Shown here piece by piece: positions 47,988 through 56,196 of a stretch of 64,000 nt of DNA. The DNA lies in NCBI RefSeq assembly GCF_004801285.1, contig NZ_SSNY01000007.1, forward strand, positions 204,849-268,848, written 5' to 3'. The notes beneath the pieces were generated by a model that ran no database searches, was not told the DNA's origin, and was given only the letters and a program-made list of their open reading frames with translations. Numbering within the stretch: the first letter of the stretch is position 1; the number at the start of each line of letters is the position of its first letter. This DNA comes from Ollibium composti. GTDB lineage: Bacteria; Pseudomonadota; Alphaproteobacteria; Rhizobiales; Rhizobiaceae. A program made the position numbers and the translations under genes.

Positions 47988-48009
47988 ATGAGGTATTATT
48001 TTACCTCAT
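47988..48009. repeat. AT-rich perfect hairpin downstream of hicB
   Basis: ATGAGGTA (47988-47995) pairs with TACCTCAT (48002-48009) around TTATTT. It sits a few bases past the hicB stop in a conspicuously AT-rich stretch (about 47940-48020). It lacks a clear U tract on the minus strand, so it may be a weak terminator. Confidence 0.55.
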
Positions 48010-48015
48010 ATAAGC

Positions 48016-48414
48016 TTAATGCTTGGCTTCGATTTCCCGCCGCGCCGCACTCGCCAGGAAAGCCGAGCGGGTCAGGCCTCGATCGTGGGCTGCGGCGTCA
48101 ATGGCGCGCAGCATGCCGCGCTCGAAAGTGACGTTGGCGCGCACGACTGCGCTGTCGTTGTCGATGAGGGGCACCGAAATCAGATAAGCTCCTTTCGCCA
48201 GCGCCTCGCGGACATCGGCGTCGGCAACGATCTGTTCGTGCGGTGAAGGGGCCGGAAGCGGCATGTCTTCTGCCCACAATTGCAATGCTTCCACCGCTTG
48301 CGCGACGACGTCATCCTGTTGATCTGCCGCGGAAAAAACCCCCGGAATATCGGGAAAGCGTACGCCGAACGCGCTGTCCTTGTCCTTCTCGACCAAGGCG
48401 AAATAGGTTTTCAT
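48016..48414 (-). CDS. hicB: HicB-family antitoxin
   Basis: A 132-residue antitoxin with the HicB partial RNase-H-like domain (MKTYFALVEKDKDSAFGVRFPDIPGVFSAADQQDDVVAQAVEAL) and a C-terminal ribbon-helix-helix-like part (RANVTFERGMLRAIDAAAHDRGLTRSAFLASAAR) that binds DNA. It lies 9 bp after hicA. The order hicA-hicB on the same strand is the standard arrangement. It neutralises HicA and should repress the pair. Confidence 0.92.
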   Translation of the reverse strand: MKTYFALVEKDKDSAFGVRFPDIPGVFSAADQQDDVVAQAVEALQLWAEDMPLPAPSPHEQIVADADVREALAKGAYLISVPLIDNDSAVVRANVTFERGMLRAIDAAAHDRGLTRSAFLASAARREIEAKH

Positions 48415-48423
48415 GGCAAAGTC

Positions 48424-48609
48424 CTATCGAATCCAGCCCGCCAGCCTTGAGATTGCCCGTGCCGTGCCGATGGGCAGGTCCTTTTTCGGATGAGGCACGA
48501 TCAGCACGATATCGCCTTTGCGGAACTTATGATGCGAGCCGCGAACCGAGATCAGTTCGAAGCCTTCCTGCTTTAGACGCTTGACGATCTCTCTGCTGTC
48601 CCGCTCCAT
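48424..48609 (-). CDS. hicA: HicA-family mRNA interferase toxin
   Basis: A 61-residue double-stranded RNA-binding-fold toxin that cuts mRNA. The catalytic histidine is in SVRGSHHKFRKGD (His26), followed by VPHPKKDLPIGTARAI, as in typical HicA. The gene heads the hicAB pair. A TATAAT element and a palindrome lie just upstream. Confidence 0.92.
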   Translation of the reverse strand: MERDSREIVKRLKQEGFELISVRGSHHKFRKGDIVLIVPHPKKDLPIGTARAISRLAGWIR

Positions 48610-48620
48610 CTCTTTCGCCG

Positions 48621-48640
48621 ATGCGCAATTATATACGCAT
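48621..48640 (-). promoter_or_regulatory. hicAB -10 element and candidate HicB operator
   Basis: On the minus strand a perfect TATAAT (48628-48633) lies inside the palindrome ATGCG-N10-CGCAT (48621-48640), about 12 bp upstream of the hicA start. The -35 is weak. The overlap suits repression by HicB. Confidence 0.55.
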
Positions 48641-48663
48641 TCCCTTTCCGATTTCCAGATGGA

Positions 48664-49116
48664 TCATGCCGTTCTTTTCGGCGGGATCGAATAGGTGCCG
48701 GTCGCATGCGCTACCGTTTCCCCGTCCGGTCCGGCCATGATGTCGATGTCGAACACCATCAGGGTCTTGCCGAGCTTGAGGATACGGCAGCGGCCGTCGA
48801 TCGGCCCGGCTTCGGCCTTGCGCATGAAGTTGATGTCCAGGTTCACGGTGACCGACAGCGCGTCCGGCCCGGCATGGGAGAGCACGCAGGCGTAGCCGCC
48901 GATGTCGGCCAGCGTGAACAGCGCCGGGCCGGATACCGTGCCGCCGGGCCTCAGGTGCCGCTCGTCGGCGTTGAGGCGGACCGTGCAGCCGCCGGGAAAG
49001 ACCTCGATGGCCTCGTAGAAATGGCCGCCCCGGTTGAGCTGGGGGAACGCCGAGGCCATGAGATCGTTAACTTCTTTCGCCGTCAGCACCGGTGTCAGGT
49101 TGGCCTGCGCGGGCAT
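48664..49116 (-). CDS. PaaI-family hotdog thioesterase
   Basis: A 150-residue hotdog-fold protein. The family pattern is HLRPGGTVSGPALFTLADIGGYACVLS, where the aspartate in LADIGGY lies at the active helix, and NLDINFMRKAEAGPIDGRC. PaaI-type enzymes hydrolyse aryl- or acyl-CoA thioesters. ATG 49114-49116 follows AGGAG. It is divergent from enoyl-CoA hydratase, which fits a role in acyl-CoA turnover, though this is an inference. Confidence 0.88.
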   Translation of the reverse strand: MPAQANLTPVLTAKEVNDLMASAFPQLNRGGHFYEAIEVFPGGCTVRLNADERHLRPGGTVSGPALFTLADIGGYACVLSHAGPDALSVTVNLDINFMRKAEAGPIDGRCRILKLGKTLMVFDIDIMAGPDGETVAHATGTYSIPPKRTA

Positions 49117-49269
49117 GTCGTCTCCTTTTGTTCCGCTGCCTATATGGCGATGCCGGGAACGTTCGTCCAGCGCGCCTTTGGTTCTGGCACAGACGAACAC
49201 GGTTGGACCTCGCGGACGGGCGTACTAATGTCGGGCCATCCAGCCGCCGTCGCAGCCATGGAGGAGAAA

Positions 49270-50091
49270 TTGGCAGAAGTCGTCGCCATCAAGCGCCAGG
49301 ATGCGCAAGGCCCCATAATCATCGAGCAGACAGGCGGCACCTTGCGCCTGACGCTGGCCAATCCGCCGGCCAATGCGCTGTCGCTGGCCATGATGGCCGC
49401 CCTCCAGGCCGAGATCGAGCGGGCCGGCGCCGACAGGTCGGTGCGCGTCGTCGTCCTCGCCGCGCCGGGAAAAGTGTTCTGCGCCGGTCATGACCTCAAG
49501 GAATTGACCGCGCACAGGGCCGACGCCGACCGGGGCAGGGCGTTCTTCGAGCGCACCTTCGCCGACTGCTCGGCGCTCATGCAGGCCATCGTCCACTGCC
49601 CGAAGCCGGTCATCGCCGAAGTCGAGGGGCTGGCCACCGCCGCCGGCCTGCAACTGGTGGCGAGCTGCGACCTCGCCGTTGCCGCGCACGAGGCGACCTT
49701 CTGCACGCCGGGCGTCCATATCGGCCTGTTCTGCTCGACGCCGATGGTGGCGCTGTCGCGCAATGCCAGCCGCAAGCAGGCGATGGAGATGCTGCTGACA
49801 GGCGAGACGATCGACGCCGCGACCGCCAAGGAGTTCGGCCTCGTCAACCGCGTCGTGCCGCGCGAATATTTGAATCAGGTCGTGAACAAATATGCCGAAA
49901 CCATTGCGTCGAAATCGCCTTTGACGCTGAAGATCGGCAAGGAAGCCTTCTATCGCCAGGTCGAGATGGGGCTTTCCGATGCCTATGACTACACCGCCGG
50001 CGTCATGGTCGAGAACATGCTGGCGCGCGACGCGGAGGAGGGCATCGGCGCCTTCGTCGGCAAGCGCAAGCCGGAGTGGAAGGGCGAGTGA
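49270..50091 (+). CDS. Enoyl-CoA hydratase/isomerase family protein
   Basis: A crotonase-fold protein, about 273 residues. Oxyanion-hole segments are VFCAGHDLKELTAH and EGLATAAGLQLVASCDLAVA. The glutamates usually used for hydration are not both obvious (FCTPGVHIGLFCSTPMVALSRN), so it may be an isomerase or another crotonase. I prefer the TTG at 49270 because GGAGGAG (49260-49266) stands just ahead; ATG codons at 49258 and 49228 are in frame but have no ribosome site. Its stop overlaps the VOC gene (TGATG). Confidence 0.88.
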   Translation: MAEVVAIKRQDAQGPIIIEQTGGTLRLTLANPPANALSLAMMAALQAEIERAGADRSVRVVVLAAPGKVFCAGHDLKELTAHRADADRGRAFFERTFADCSALMQAIVHCPKPVIAEVEGLATAAGLQLVASCDLAVAAHEATFCTPGVHIGLFCSTPMVALSRNASRKQAMEMLLTGETIDAATAKEFGLVNRVVPREYLNQVVNKYAETIASKSPLTLKIGKEAFYRQVEMGLSDAYDYTAGVMVENMLARDAEEGIGAFVGKRKPEWKGE

Positions 50092-50510
50092 TGGAACCCC
50101 GCATCTCCATCGTCACTATCGCCGTTGACGATCTCGACCGCATGGCAGCCTTCTACGAGGCGATGGGCCTGGTGCGCCACCGTATCCGCGACGGCGTTGC
50201 CTTCTTCCAGATGGGCGGCGCGATCCTCGGGCTTTTTCCGCGCGCTAGCGCCGAGGCGGATGCCGGCATTGGCTTCGGCTCCGCGCCATCGCGCGTCTAT
50301 CTAGCCTACAACACCCGCTCGGATGCCGAGGTGGATGACGTTTTGACTGAGGCCGAGAAGGCCGGAGGTCGTATCGTGAAACCGGCCGGTCGCGCCTTCT
50401 GGGGCGGCTGGTACGGCTATTTCGCCGACCCGGAGAACAATCTCTGGGAGGTCGCCCACAATCCCGATTTCCCGATCGACGCGGAAGGCCGTATAGCGTT
50501 GCCCGCATGA
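50091..50510 (+). CDS. VOC-family (glyoxalase-like) protein
   Basis: A 139-residue vicinal-oxygen-chelate fold protein: ISIVTIAVDDLDRMAAFYEAMGL begins the first beta-alpha module and GRAFWGGWYGYFADPENNLWEVAHNP the second, where the glutamate in LWEVA is a usual metal ligand. The family includes glyoxalases, dioxygenases and resistance proteins; no substrate can be named. It overlaps its neighbours on both sides, by one base with enoyl-CoA hydratase and by four (ATGA) with the CoA-binding protein. Confidence 0.88.
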   Translation: MEPRISIVTIAVDDLDRMAAFYEAMGLVRHRIRDGVAFFQMGGAILGLFPRASAEADAGIGFGSAPSRVYLAYNTRSDAEVDDVLTEAEKAGGRIVKPAGRAFWGGWYGYFADPENNLWEVAHNPDFPIDAEGRIALPA

Positions 50511-51028
50511 ATCACGACAGTTACGACAACGCCTACATCGCCGGCATTCTCAATTCAGTGCGGACGATCGCCATCGTCGGCGCCTCGGCCAACGAGGTGC
50601 GACCGAGCTTCTTCGTGCTGAAATACCTGCTGGCCAAGGGTTTCGAGGTCTTTCCCGTCAATCCCGGCCAAGCCGGCAGGGATATCCTCGGACGCATGGC
50701 CTATGCCAGGCTGGCGGATGTCCCGGCGGCCATCGACATGGTCGACATTTTCCGCGCCTCCGCCGCCGTCCCGCCGATCGTCGACGAGGCGCTGGCGCTC
50801 GACCCGCTGCCCAAGGTCATCTGGATGCAACTCACCGTGCGCAACGACGAGGCGGCGGCGAAGGCGGAGGCCGCCGGCGTCAAGGTGGTGATGAACCGCT
50901 GCCCGAAGATCGAATATGGCCGGCTGTCCGGCGAGATCGGCTGGAACGGTGTCTCTTCCGGCGTCATTTCTTCGAAGCGGCCCATCATGCGCGGCGGCTT
51001 CCAGAGTTTCGGCATCCGGCAGAAATAG
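50507..51028 (+). CDS. CoA-binding (YccU-like) protein
   Basis: A 173-residue protein with a Rossmann CoA-binding domain (VRTIAIVGASANEVRPSFFVLKYLLAKGFEVFPVNPG; VDIFRASAAVPPIVDEALAL; MNRCPKIEYGRL). Small stand-alone members of this group bind CoA and have an unclear role. It begins with a four-base ATGA overlap with the VOC gene, so the three genes from enoyl-CoA hydratase form one operon. Confidence 0.9.
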   Translation: MNHDSYDNAYIAGILNSVRTIAIVGASANEVRPSFFVLKYLLAKGFEVFPVNPGQAGRDILGRMAYARLADVPAAIDMVDIFRASAAVPPIVDEALALDPLPKVIWMQLTVRNDEAAAKAEAAGVKVVMNRCPKIEYGRLSGEIGWNGVSSGVISSKRPIMRGGFQSFGIRQK

Positions 51029-51175
51029 TCGGAAGAAATTTCCAAGATCGGCCATTCCGTCGCTTCGATCTGCGTCGAAATATCCGGCTTCGGGAAATTT
51101 TCTCCTTTGCATTCCGGCGGCGGCTTCGCCAAGAATGCGCCGCGAGTTCCGTGCAGGGGTAGAGGGAGATTTTTC

Positions 51176-52459
51176 ATGAACCAGCGCGCACCAGGCTTCA
51201 ACACGCTTGCCGTCCATGCCGGCGCCAAGCCCGATCCGGCCACCGGCGCGCGCGCCACGCCGATCTACCAGACGACGTCCTTCGTCTTCGACAACGCCGA
51301 TCACGCCGCCTCGCTATTCGGCCTCAAGGCGTTCGGCAATATCTACACCCGCATCATGAACCCGACCCAGGCGGTGCTGGAGGAGCGCGTCGCGGCGCTC
51401 GAAGGCGGCACGGCGGCGCTCGCCACCGCCTCGGGCCAGGCCGCGCACCTTCTGGTCTTCCACACGCTGATGAGCCCCGGCGACAACTTCGTCGCCGCGC
51501 GCAAGCTCTATGGCGGCACGATCAACCAGTTCGGCTCGTCCTTCCAGAGCTTCGGCTGGGAAGTGCGCTGGGCCGACGTCAACGACCCGTCGAGCTTCGA
51601 CAAGCTGATCGACGACCGCACCAAGGCGATCCACATCGAAAGCCTTGCAAACCCCGGCGGCGAGTTCGTCGACATCGCCAAGATCGCCGAGGTCGCGCGC
51701 AGGCACGGCCTGCCGCTGGTCGTCGACAACACGCTGGCCTCGCCCTATCTGGTGCGGCCGATCGAGCACGGCGCCGACATCGTCGTCCACGCGCTGACCA
51801 AGTTCATCGGCGGTCATGGCAATTCGATCGGCGGCATCATCGTCGACGGCGGCACCTTCGACTGGTCGAAGTCGGGCAAGTATCCGCTCCTGTCGCAGCC
51901 GCGTGCCGACTATGGCGGCATGGTGCTGCACGAGACCTTCGGCAACTTCGCCTTCGCCATCGCCGCGCGCGTGCTCGGCCTGCGCGACCTCGGCCCGGCG
52001 ATTTCGCCCTTCAACGCCTTCCTGATCCTCACCGGTCTGGAGACGCTGCCGCTCAGGATGCAGCGCCACTGCGACAACGCCGCCACCGTCGCCGCCTGGT
52101 TGTCGAACCATCCCAAGGTGGCCTGGGTGTCCTATCCCGGCCTGCCGAACGACAAGAACCACGCGCTGCAGCAGAAGTATTCGCCCAAGGGCGCCGGCGC
52201 GGTGTTCACCTTCGGCCTCAAGGGCGGCTACGACGCCGGCATCAAGCTGGTCGAGTCGCTGGAGCTGTTCTCGCACCTCGCCAACATCGGCGACACCAAG
52301 TCGCTGGTCATCCACCCGGCCTCGACCACGCACCGGCAGCTTTCGGACGAGCAGCGCGTCGCCGCCGGCGCCGGACCGGAAGTGGTGCGTCTGTCCATCG
52401 GTATCGAGGACGTCAACGACATCGTCGCCGACCTCGACCAGGCGCTGGCGAAAGCCTGA
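51176..52459 (+). CDS. metY: O-acetylhomoserine sulfhydrylase
   Basis: A PLP enzyme that makes homocysteine from O-acetylhomoserine and sulfide. The 427-residue protein has GARATPIYQTTSFVF, YTRIMNPTQAVLEERVAALEGG, the PLP lysine Lys209 in HALTKFIGGHGNSIGG, and KSLVIHPASTTHRQLS. AGAGGGAGA precedes ATG 51176 (MNQRAPGFNTLAVHAG). The 147 bp upstream holds no SAM-II-like element I can see. It is followed by a family A repeat 11 bp past the stop. Confidence 0.95.
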   Translation: MNQRAPGFNTLAVHAGAKPDPATGARATPIYQTTSFVFDNADHAASLFGLKAFGNIYTRIMNPTQAVLEERVAALEGGTAALATASGQAAHLLVFHTLMSPGDNFVAARKLYGGTINQFGSSFQSFGWEVRWADVNDPSSFDKLIDDRTKAIHIESLANPGGEFVDIAKIAEVARRHGLPLVVDNTLASPYLVRPIEHGADIVVHALTKFIGGHGNSIGGIIVDGGTFDWSKSGKYPLLSQPRADYGGMVLHETFGNFAFAIAARVLGLRDLGPAISPFNAFLILTGLETLPLRMQRHCDNAATVAAWLSNHPKVAWVSYPGLPNDKNHALQQKYSPKGAGAVFTFGLKGGYDAGIKLVESLELFSHLANIGDTKSLVIHPASTTHRQLSDEQRVAAGAGPEVVRLSIGIEDVNDIVADLDQALAKA

Positions 52460-52470
52460 TATCAAGGCGG

Positions 52471-52602
52471 GGTGCGTCCTTCGAGGCTCGCTCCGCTCGC
52501 ACCTCAGGATGAGGACCGTTTGGCGCTAACCTCTCCTGAGAAGCGGAGCTCCGGCTTCCCTCATCCTGAGGTGCGAGCGGAGCGAGCCTCGAAGGACGCA
52601 CC
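52471..52602. repeat. Palindromic repeat, family A, copy 3 (perfect arms)
   Basis: Arms at 52471-52514 and 52559-52602 are perfect 44-bp reverse complements beginning GGTGCGTCCTTCGAGGCTCG. The 44-base loop contains CGTTTGGCGCTAACCTCT, as in copy 1. It fills the space between metY and the cupin gene. Confidence 0.92.
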
Positions 52603-52618
52603 CCGATACTGGATTGGA

Positions 52619-52975
52619 ATGTCGATGAGTCTGCCAAGCTTCCTTTCCATCGATACCGCCGGCGTCACGCCGGAGGAGGGAGCGCCCGCACCGGATCGCC
52701 TGGTCGCGGGCGATCCGAAATTCCGCACCTGGAATGTCGAGGAGCGCGACGGCGGGCTTTATGCCGGCATCTGGGAAGCGACGCCCGGCAAATGGCGCAT
52801 CGAATACGACGAATGGGAATTCTGCCACATTCTGTCCGGCGTCTCGGTGATCGCGGAGGACGGCGGCGAGGCGCGCACGGTGCGCGCCGGCGATTCCTTC
52901 GTGCTGAGGCCCGGCTTCAAGGGAAGCTGGGAAGTCGTTGAAACGACCCGCAAGGAATACGTGATCCGTCTTTGA
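52619..52975 (+). CDS. Cupin-domain protein
   Basis: A 118-residue single cupin: DAGDPKFRTW-like start, then GIWEATPGKWRIEYDEWEFCHILSGVSVIAEDGGEARTVRAGDSFVLRPGFKGSWEVVETTRKEYVI, which matches the (S)-ureidoglycine aminohydrolase/EutQ-like small cupin group (DUF861 type). The role is unknown. The open frame extends into the repeat upstream, so the ATG at 52619 (or 52625) is the likely start. Confidence 0.85.
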   Translation: MSMSLPSFLSIDTAGVTPEEGAPAPDRLVAGDPKFRTWNVEERDGGLYAGIWEATPGKWRIEYDEWEFCHILSGVSVIAEDGGEARTVRAGDSFVLRPGFKGSWEVVETTRKEYVIRL

Positions 52976-53053
52976 ATCTTGACGGAACCGTCACCCCGCT
53001 GTCATCGCGCATGGGTAGCTCCGGCTTGTCCCCCAACAAGCAAGGAGACCGCC

Positions 53054-53980
53054 ATGATTACCCGTCGCACCGTTCTCAAGGCCGGCGCCGCGGCCGCGCT
53101 GGTTACGCCCTTTTCGGGCTTTGCCGTCACCTCGGCCGGCGCCCAGGACGGCCCGCTGTTCCGCTTCGGCATCGTCGCCGATCCGCAATACGCGCCGGTC
53201 GTCCCCAACCTGAAGCTCAACCGCTACTATTCCAACAGCCTGTGGAAGCTGTCGGAGGCGATCGAGGCCTTCAACAAGGAGGACCTGCAGTTCGTGGCCA
53301 CGCTGGGCGACATCATCGACCGCCATTGGGACAGCTACAACCACATCCTGCCGCTCTACGACAAGCTGCGGCACGATCACTTCTTCCTGCTCGGCAACCA
53401 TGACTTCGATATCGCCGCCGAGTACCTGACCTCGGTGACCCGCACCGTCGGCATGGAGAAGGCCTATTACGATTTCGCCGGCGGCGGCTATCGCTTCATC
53501 GTCCTCGACGGCAACGACGTCAGCCTGTTTGCGCCTCCGAAGGACGATCCGCGCCGCGAGGTCGCGGCCAAGCGCCTGGCGGAACTGGAGGCCAGCGGCG
53601 CGCCGAACGCCCAGACCTGGAACGGCTCGCTCGGCGACAAGCAGTTCGCCTGGCTGGAAGAGACCATGAAGAAGGCCCAGGCCGCCGGCGAGAAGGCCAT
53701 CGTCATGGGCCACTACCCGGTCTTCCCGCAGAACGAGCACAACATGTGGGACAGCGAGCGGGTCGTCGATCTGCTGAAAGGCTTCGACAATTTCGTCGCC
53801 TACTTCAACGGCCATAACCATGCCGGCAACTACGGCGAGGTTGCCGGCAAGCACTTCCTGAACTTCAAGGGCATGGTCGATACGCCGGACCAGTCCGCCT
53901 TCTCGGTGGTTGAGGTCTATGCCGACCGGCTGGAAGTCCGCGGCTTCGGCCGCGAGGAGAACCGCACGCTGAATATCTGA
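53054..53980 (+). CDS. Tat-exported metallophosphoesterase, ADP-ribose/CDP-alcohol pyrophosphatase-like
   Basis: A 308-residue calcineurin-type phosphohydrolase. The N-terminus is a Tat signal (ITRRTVLKAGAAAALVTP, then SAGAQ). Metal-binding motifs in order are GIVADPQYA, TLGDIIDRHWDS, LGNHDFD, VMGHYPVFP and NGHNHAG. The NRYYSNSLWKLSEAIEAFN block is characteristic of the manganese-dependent ADP-ribose/CDP-alcohol diphosphatase group. It would hydrolyse nucleotide diphosphates in the periplasm after folding in the cytoplasm. ATG 53054 follows AAGGAGA. Substrate is inferred. Confidence 0.88.
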   Translation: MITRRTVLKAGAAAALVTPFSGFAVTSAGAQDGPLFRFGIVADPQYAPVVPNLKLNRYYSNSLWKLSEAIEAFNKEDLQFVATLGDIIDRHWDSYNHILPLYDKLRHDHFFLLGNHDFDIAAEYLTSVTRTVGMEKAYYDFAGGGYRFIVLDGNDVSLFAPPKDDPRREVAAKRLAELEASGAPNAQTWNGSLGDKQFAWLEETMKKAQAAGEKAIVMGHYPVFPQNEHNMWDSERVVDLLKGFDNFVAYFNGHNHAGNYGEVAGKHFLNFKGMVDTPDQSAFSVVEVYADRLEVRGFGREENRTLNI

Positions 53981-53998
53981 GCGGCGGAGCGCCGGGGA

Positions 53999-54028
53999 GC
54001 GGCCGGGCCTGCCTGGTCCGGCCGTTTC
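53999..54028 (+). terminator. Possible terminator between metallophosphoesterase and P450 genes
   Basis: CGGCCGG (54000-54006) pairs with CCGGCCG (54018-54024) and is followed by TTTCC. The U tract is short. Confidence 0.45.
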
Positions 54029-54030
54029 CG

Positions 54031-55287
54031 TCAGGCAGACACTGGAAGCGCCTCCAGCCCGTGGAAATGATAGCTGTCGCGGAAGCGCGGCTCGCTGGCC
54101 AGCTTTATGCCGGGCAGGCGCTCGAACAGCACCTTCAGCGAGACCTGCAATTCCAGCCGCGCCAGCGGCGCGCCGATGCAGAAATGGATGCCGGCGCCGA
54201 ACGACACGTTCTTCTGGTCGGCGCGGCCGGGCAGGAAGGCGTGCGGCTCGGCGAAGGCGGCCGGGTCGCGGTTGGCCATGCCGAGCAGCAGGCCGATCTG
54301 CTCGCCGGGCTTCACCGTGATGCCGGGCGCCGCCTCCATCTCCTGATAGGCGTAGCGGTTAAACATATGCAGCGGCGCCTCGAAGCGCAGGCATTCCTCG
54401 ACCGTGGCCGCCGTCTCTTCGGCCGTTGTGACGAAGCGGCGTGGGTCGCCGCCCTGTTGGAGGACCGCGCGCACGGCGTTGCCGGTCTGGTGCACGGTCG
54501 CTTCGTGGCCGGCGTTGAGCAAGAGAATGACGGACGAGACCAGTTCGTCCTCGGAAAGCTTCTGGTCGCCTTCATGCGCCGCGATTAGCAGCGACAAGAG
54601 ATCGTCGCCCGGCGCGTCGCGCCGTTCGGCGACATAGCCGCGCAGGAAGGCGGAAAACTCCCGAGCCGCCTTGTTGGCAATCTCCTCGGTCTCGCGCGTG
54701 CGGCCGAGCGTGTACATCGCCACCAGTTGATGCGACCAGTCGAGCAGTTGCGGCCCCATTTCGACCGGCACGCCGAGCATCTCGGCGATGATGGTGATGG
54801 GCAGCGGCGTCGCATAGGCGGGGATCAGGTCGAACGGTTCGTCCTTGGGAAAGCCGTCGATCAATTCGTTGGCCAGCGCCTCGACGCGCGGGCGAAGCCG
54901 TTCCACCTGCCGGGAGACGAAGGCGCGGTTGACCAGCGTGCGCAGCCTCGTGTGCACCGGCGGCTCCAACTCGAGCATCGAGTTGGCCTCGACCGCGTCG
55001 AAGGAAGCGAGATGGCTGCGGTCCTGATCGACGCCGCGGCTGTCCGGCACGCCGGCCGGGTTCTGCCGCCCGAAGCGCCGGTCGCGCAGCAACCGGTTGA
55101 CGTCGTCGTAGCCGCCGAAACACCAATGGCCGTAGTCTTCCCAGAAGAAGGCGGGGCTCGCCGCATGCAGGAATGCATAGGCCTCGTACGGGTTCTGCAC
55201 GAAGGCCGGCTCGCGCGGCGAGAGCCTTACGCGGCGGCTCGCCGGATCGAAGGAGAGGTAGGGCGGAGGCACGGCTTTCTCGGTCAT
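54031..55287 (-). CDS. Cytochrome P450
   Basis: A 418-residue soluble bacterial P450. The haem-ligand Cys370 is in FGAGIHFCIGAPLARLE, the I-helix has LLLNAGHEATVHQTGNAV, and the ExxR motif is EECLRF. The I-helix has AGHEAT in place of the common AGxDT, which is found in several bacterial CYP groups. No ferredoxin or reductase gene is next to it, so its redox partner must be elsewhere. The substrate cannot be predicted. Confidence 0.95.
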   Translation of the reverse strand: MTEKAVPPPYLSFDPASRRVRLSPREPAFVQNPYEAYAFLHAASPAFFWEDYGHWCFGGYDDVNRLLRDRRFGRQNPAGVPDSRGVDQDRSHLASFDAVEANSMLELEPPVHTRLRTLVNRAFVSRQVERLRPRVEALANELIDGFPKDEPFDLIPAYATPLPITIIAEMLGVPVEMGPQLLDWSHQLVAMYTLGRTRETEEIANKAAREFSAFLRGYVAERRDAPGDDLLSLLIAAHEGDQKLSEDELVSSVILLLNAGHEATVHQTGNAVRAVLQQGGDPRRFVTTAEETAATVEECLRFEAPLHMFNRYAYQEMEAAPGITVKPGEQIGLLLGMANRDPAAFAEPHAFLPGRADQKNVSFGAGIHFCIGAPLARLELQVSLKVLFERLPGIKLASEPRFRDSYHFHGLEALPVSA

Positions 55288-55395
55288 GCCGGATCATTAG
55301 CCCGGTTTGCCGCGCCTGTGCCAGACCGTATCGTGATGCCACGTTCCCGCGCCACGAGGGCGTACGATCCTATGCGGCTTTCTGCGCTTCGATCC

Positions 55396-56124
55396 TCAGT
55401 CGTCGCAGTGGCGGCGGATGTGCACGCGCCGCCAGCCTTCCGAGCCTTCCTGGACCAGCACCTTGCGGGCCACGCGCTGGTAGGACGGCGGCACTTCGAC
55501 CAGGCGCCGCTGCTCAGGCTGCACCACCACCTGTTCTTCCACAGTTTCGTAGCGGGCCGGGATGACGTAGCGCTCGGTGCGTTCCGGGCTGACCATCACC
55601 TTGCGCTTTCGGTAGCCGTATTCGGCGGGCACGGTTTCGTAGACGGTGCGGGCCTCGCGCACCACCACCGTCTCGGCGACGCGCTGGTAGCGGGCCTTGC
55701 GCTTGACCTTGCACAGCACCTTGCGGCCGTCGATCCAGCGCCATTCCCAGTCGTAGCCGCCGTCGGCGACCTTGACGGTGCGGTAGCGGGTGCGCACTTC
55801 CGCCGGGATCGTGCGCGCCACCCTGGTGGCCGGATAGATCTCGACCCGCTCGCGCTGGTAGGCGTATTCGGCCGGGATGGTGCGGTAGCCGACGCTTTCC
55901 TCGCGCACCACGACGGTGCGGCTGCGCGTGCCGTAGATTGCCGGCGTCACCTCGACCCGGCTGTAGCCGGGATTGACCTCGACGTTCTCATAGACCGTAT
56001 CGTAGACCGGCGCGGTCCGGTAAGGCTCGTAGCAGGCGACCGCCCGCCCGCCCGCCGCCGTTTCCGATACCGTGCCGAGCACGGCGAGCGCCGATACGGC
56101 GATCATCAGCTTCTTCGTCGACAT
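55396..56124 (-). CDS. Secreted protein with six V/I-P-A repeats
   Basis: A 242-residue protein with a signal peptide (MSTKKLMIAVSALAVLGTVSETAAGG). The mature part is built of about six repeats of 25-30 residues, each with [VI]PA or TPA, an aromatic residue and a basic VxV strand: VTPAIYGTRSRTVVV, TIPAEYAYQRERVEI, TIPAEVRTRYRTVKV, TVPAEYGYRKRKVMV, VIPARYETVEEQVVV and VPPSYQRVARKVLV. A single non-repeat block (WEWRWIDGRKVLCKVK) interrupts it. It is very rich in Arg, Val, Tyr and Glu. I do not recognise the family; a periplasmic or surface role is inferred from the signal. Confidence 0.8.
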   Translation of the reverse strand: MSTKKLMIAVSALAVLGTVSETAAGGRAVACYEPYRTAPVYDTVYENVEVNPGYSRVEVTPAIYGTRSRTVVVREESVGYRTIPAEYAYQRERVEIYPATRVARTIPAEVRTRYRTVKVADGGYDWEWRWIDGRKVLCKVKRKARYQRVAETVVVREARTVYETVPAEYGYRKRKVMVSPERTERYVIPARYETVEEQVVVQPEQRRLVEVPPSYQRVARKVLVQEGSEGWRRVHIRRHCDD

Positions 56125-56196
56125 TGCGCCACCCCTTGAACGCGAACTGAAACTCCTTTTTCAACCTAAGCGGACAGGCGGACGGCGGAAAAGCGG

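Noticed and set aside
51029..51175. Possible SAM-II riboswitch ahead of metY
   Set aside because: SAM-II elements often precede this gene in alphaproteobacteria, but I find neither the conserved core nor its pseudoknot pairing here. A covariance-model search would settle it.
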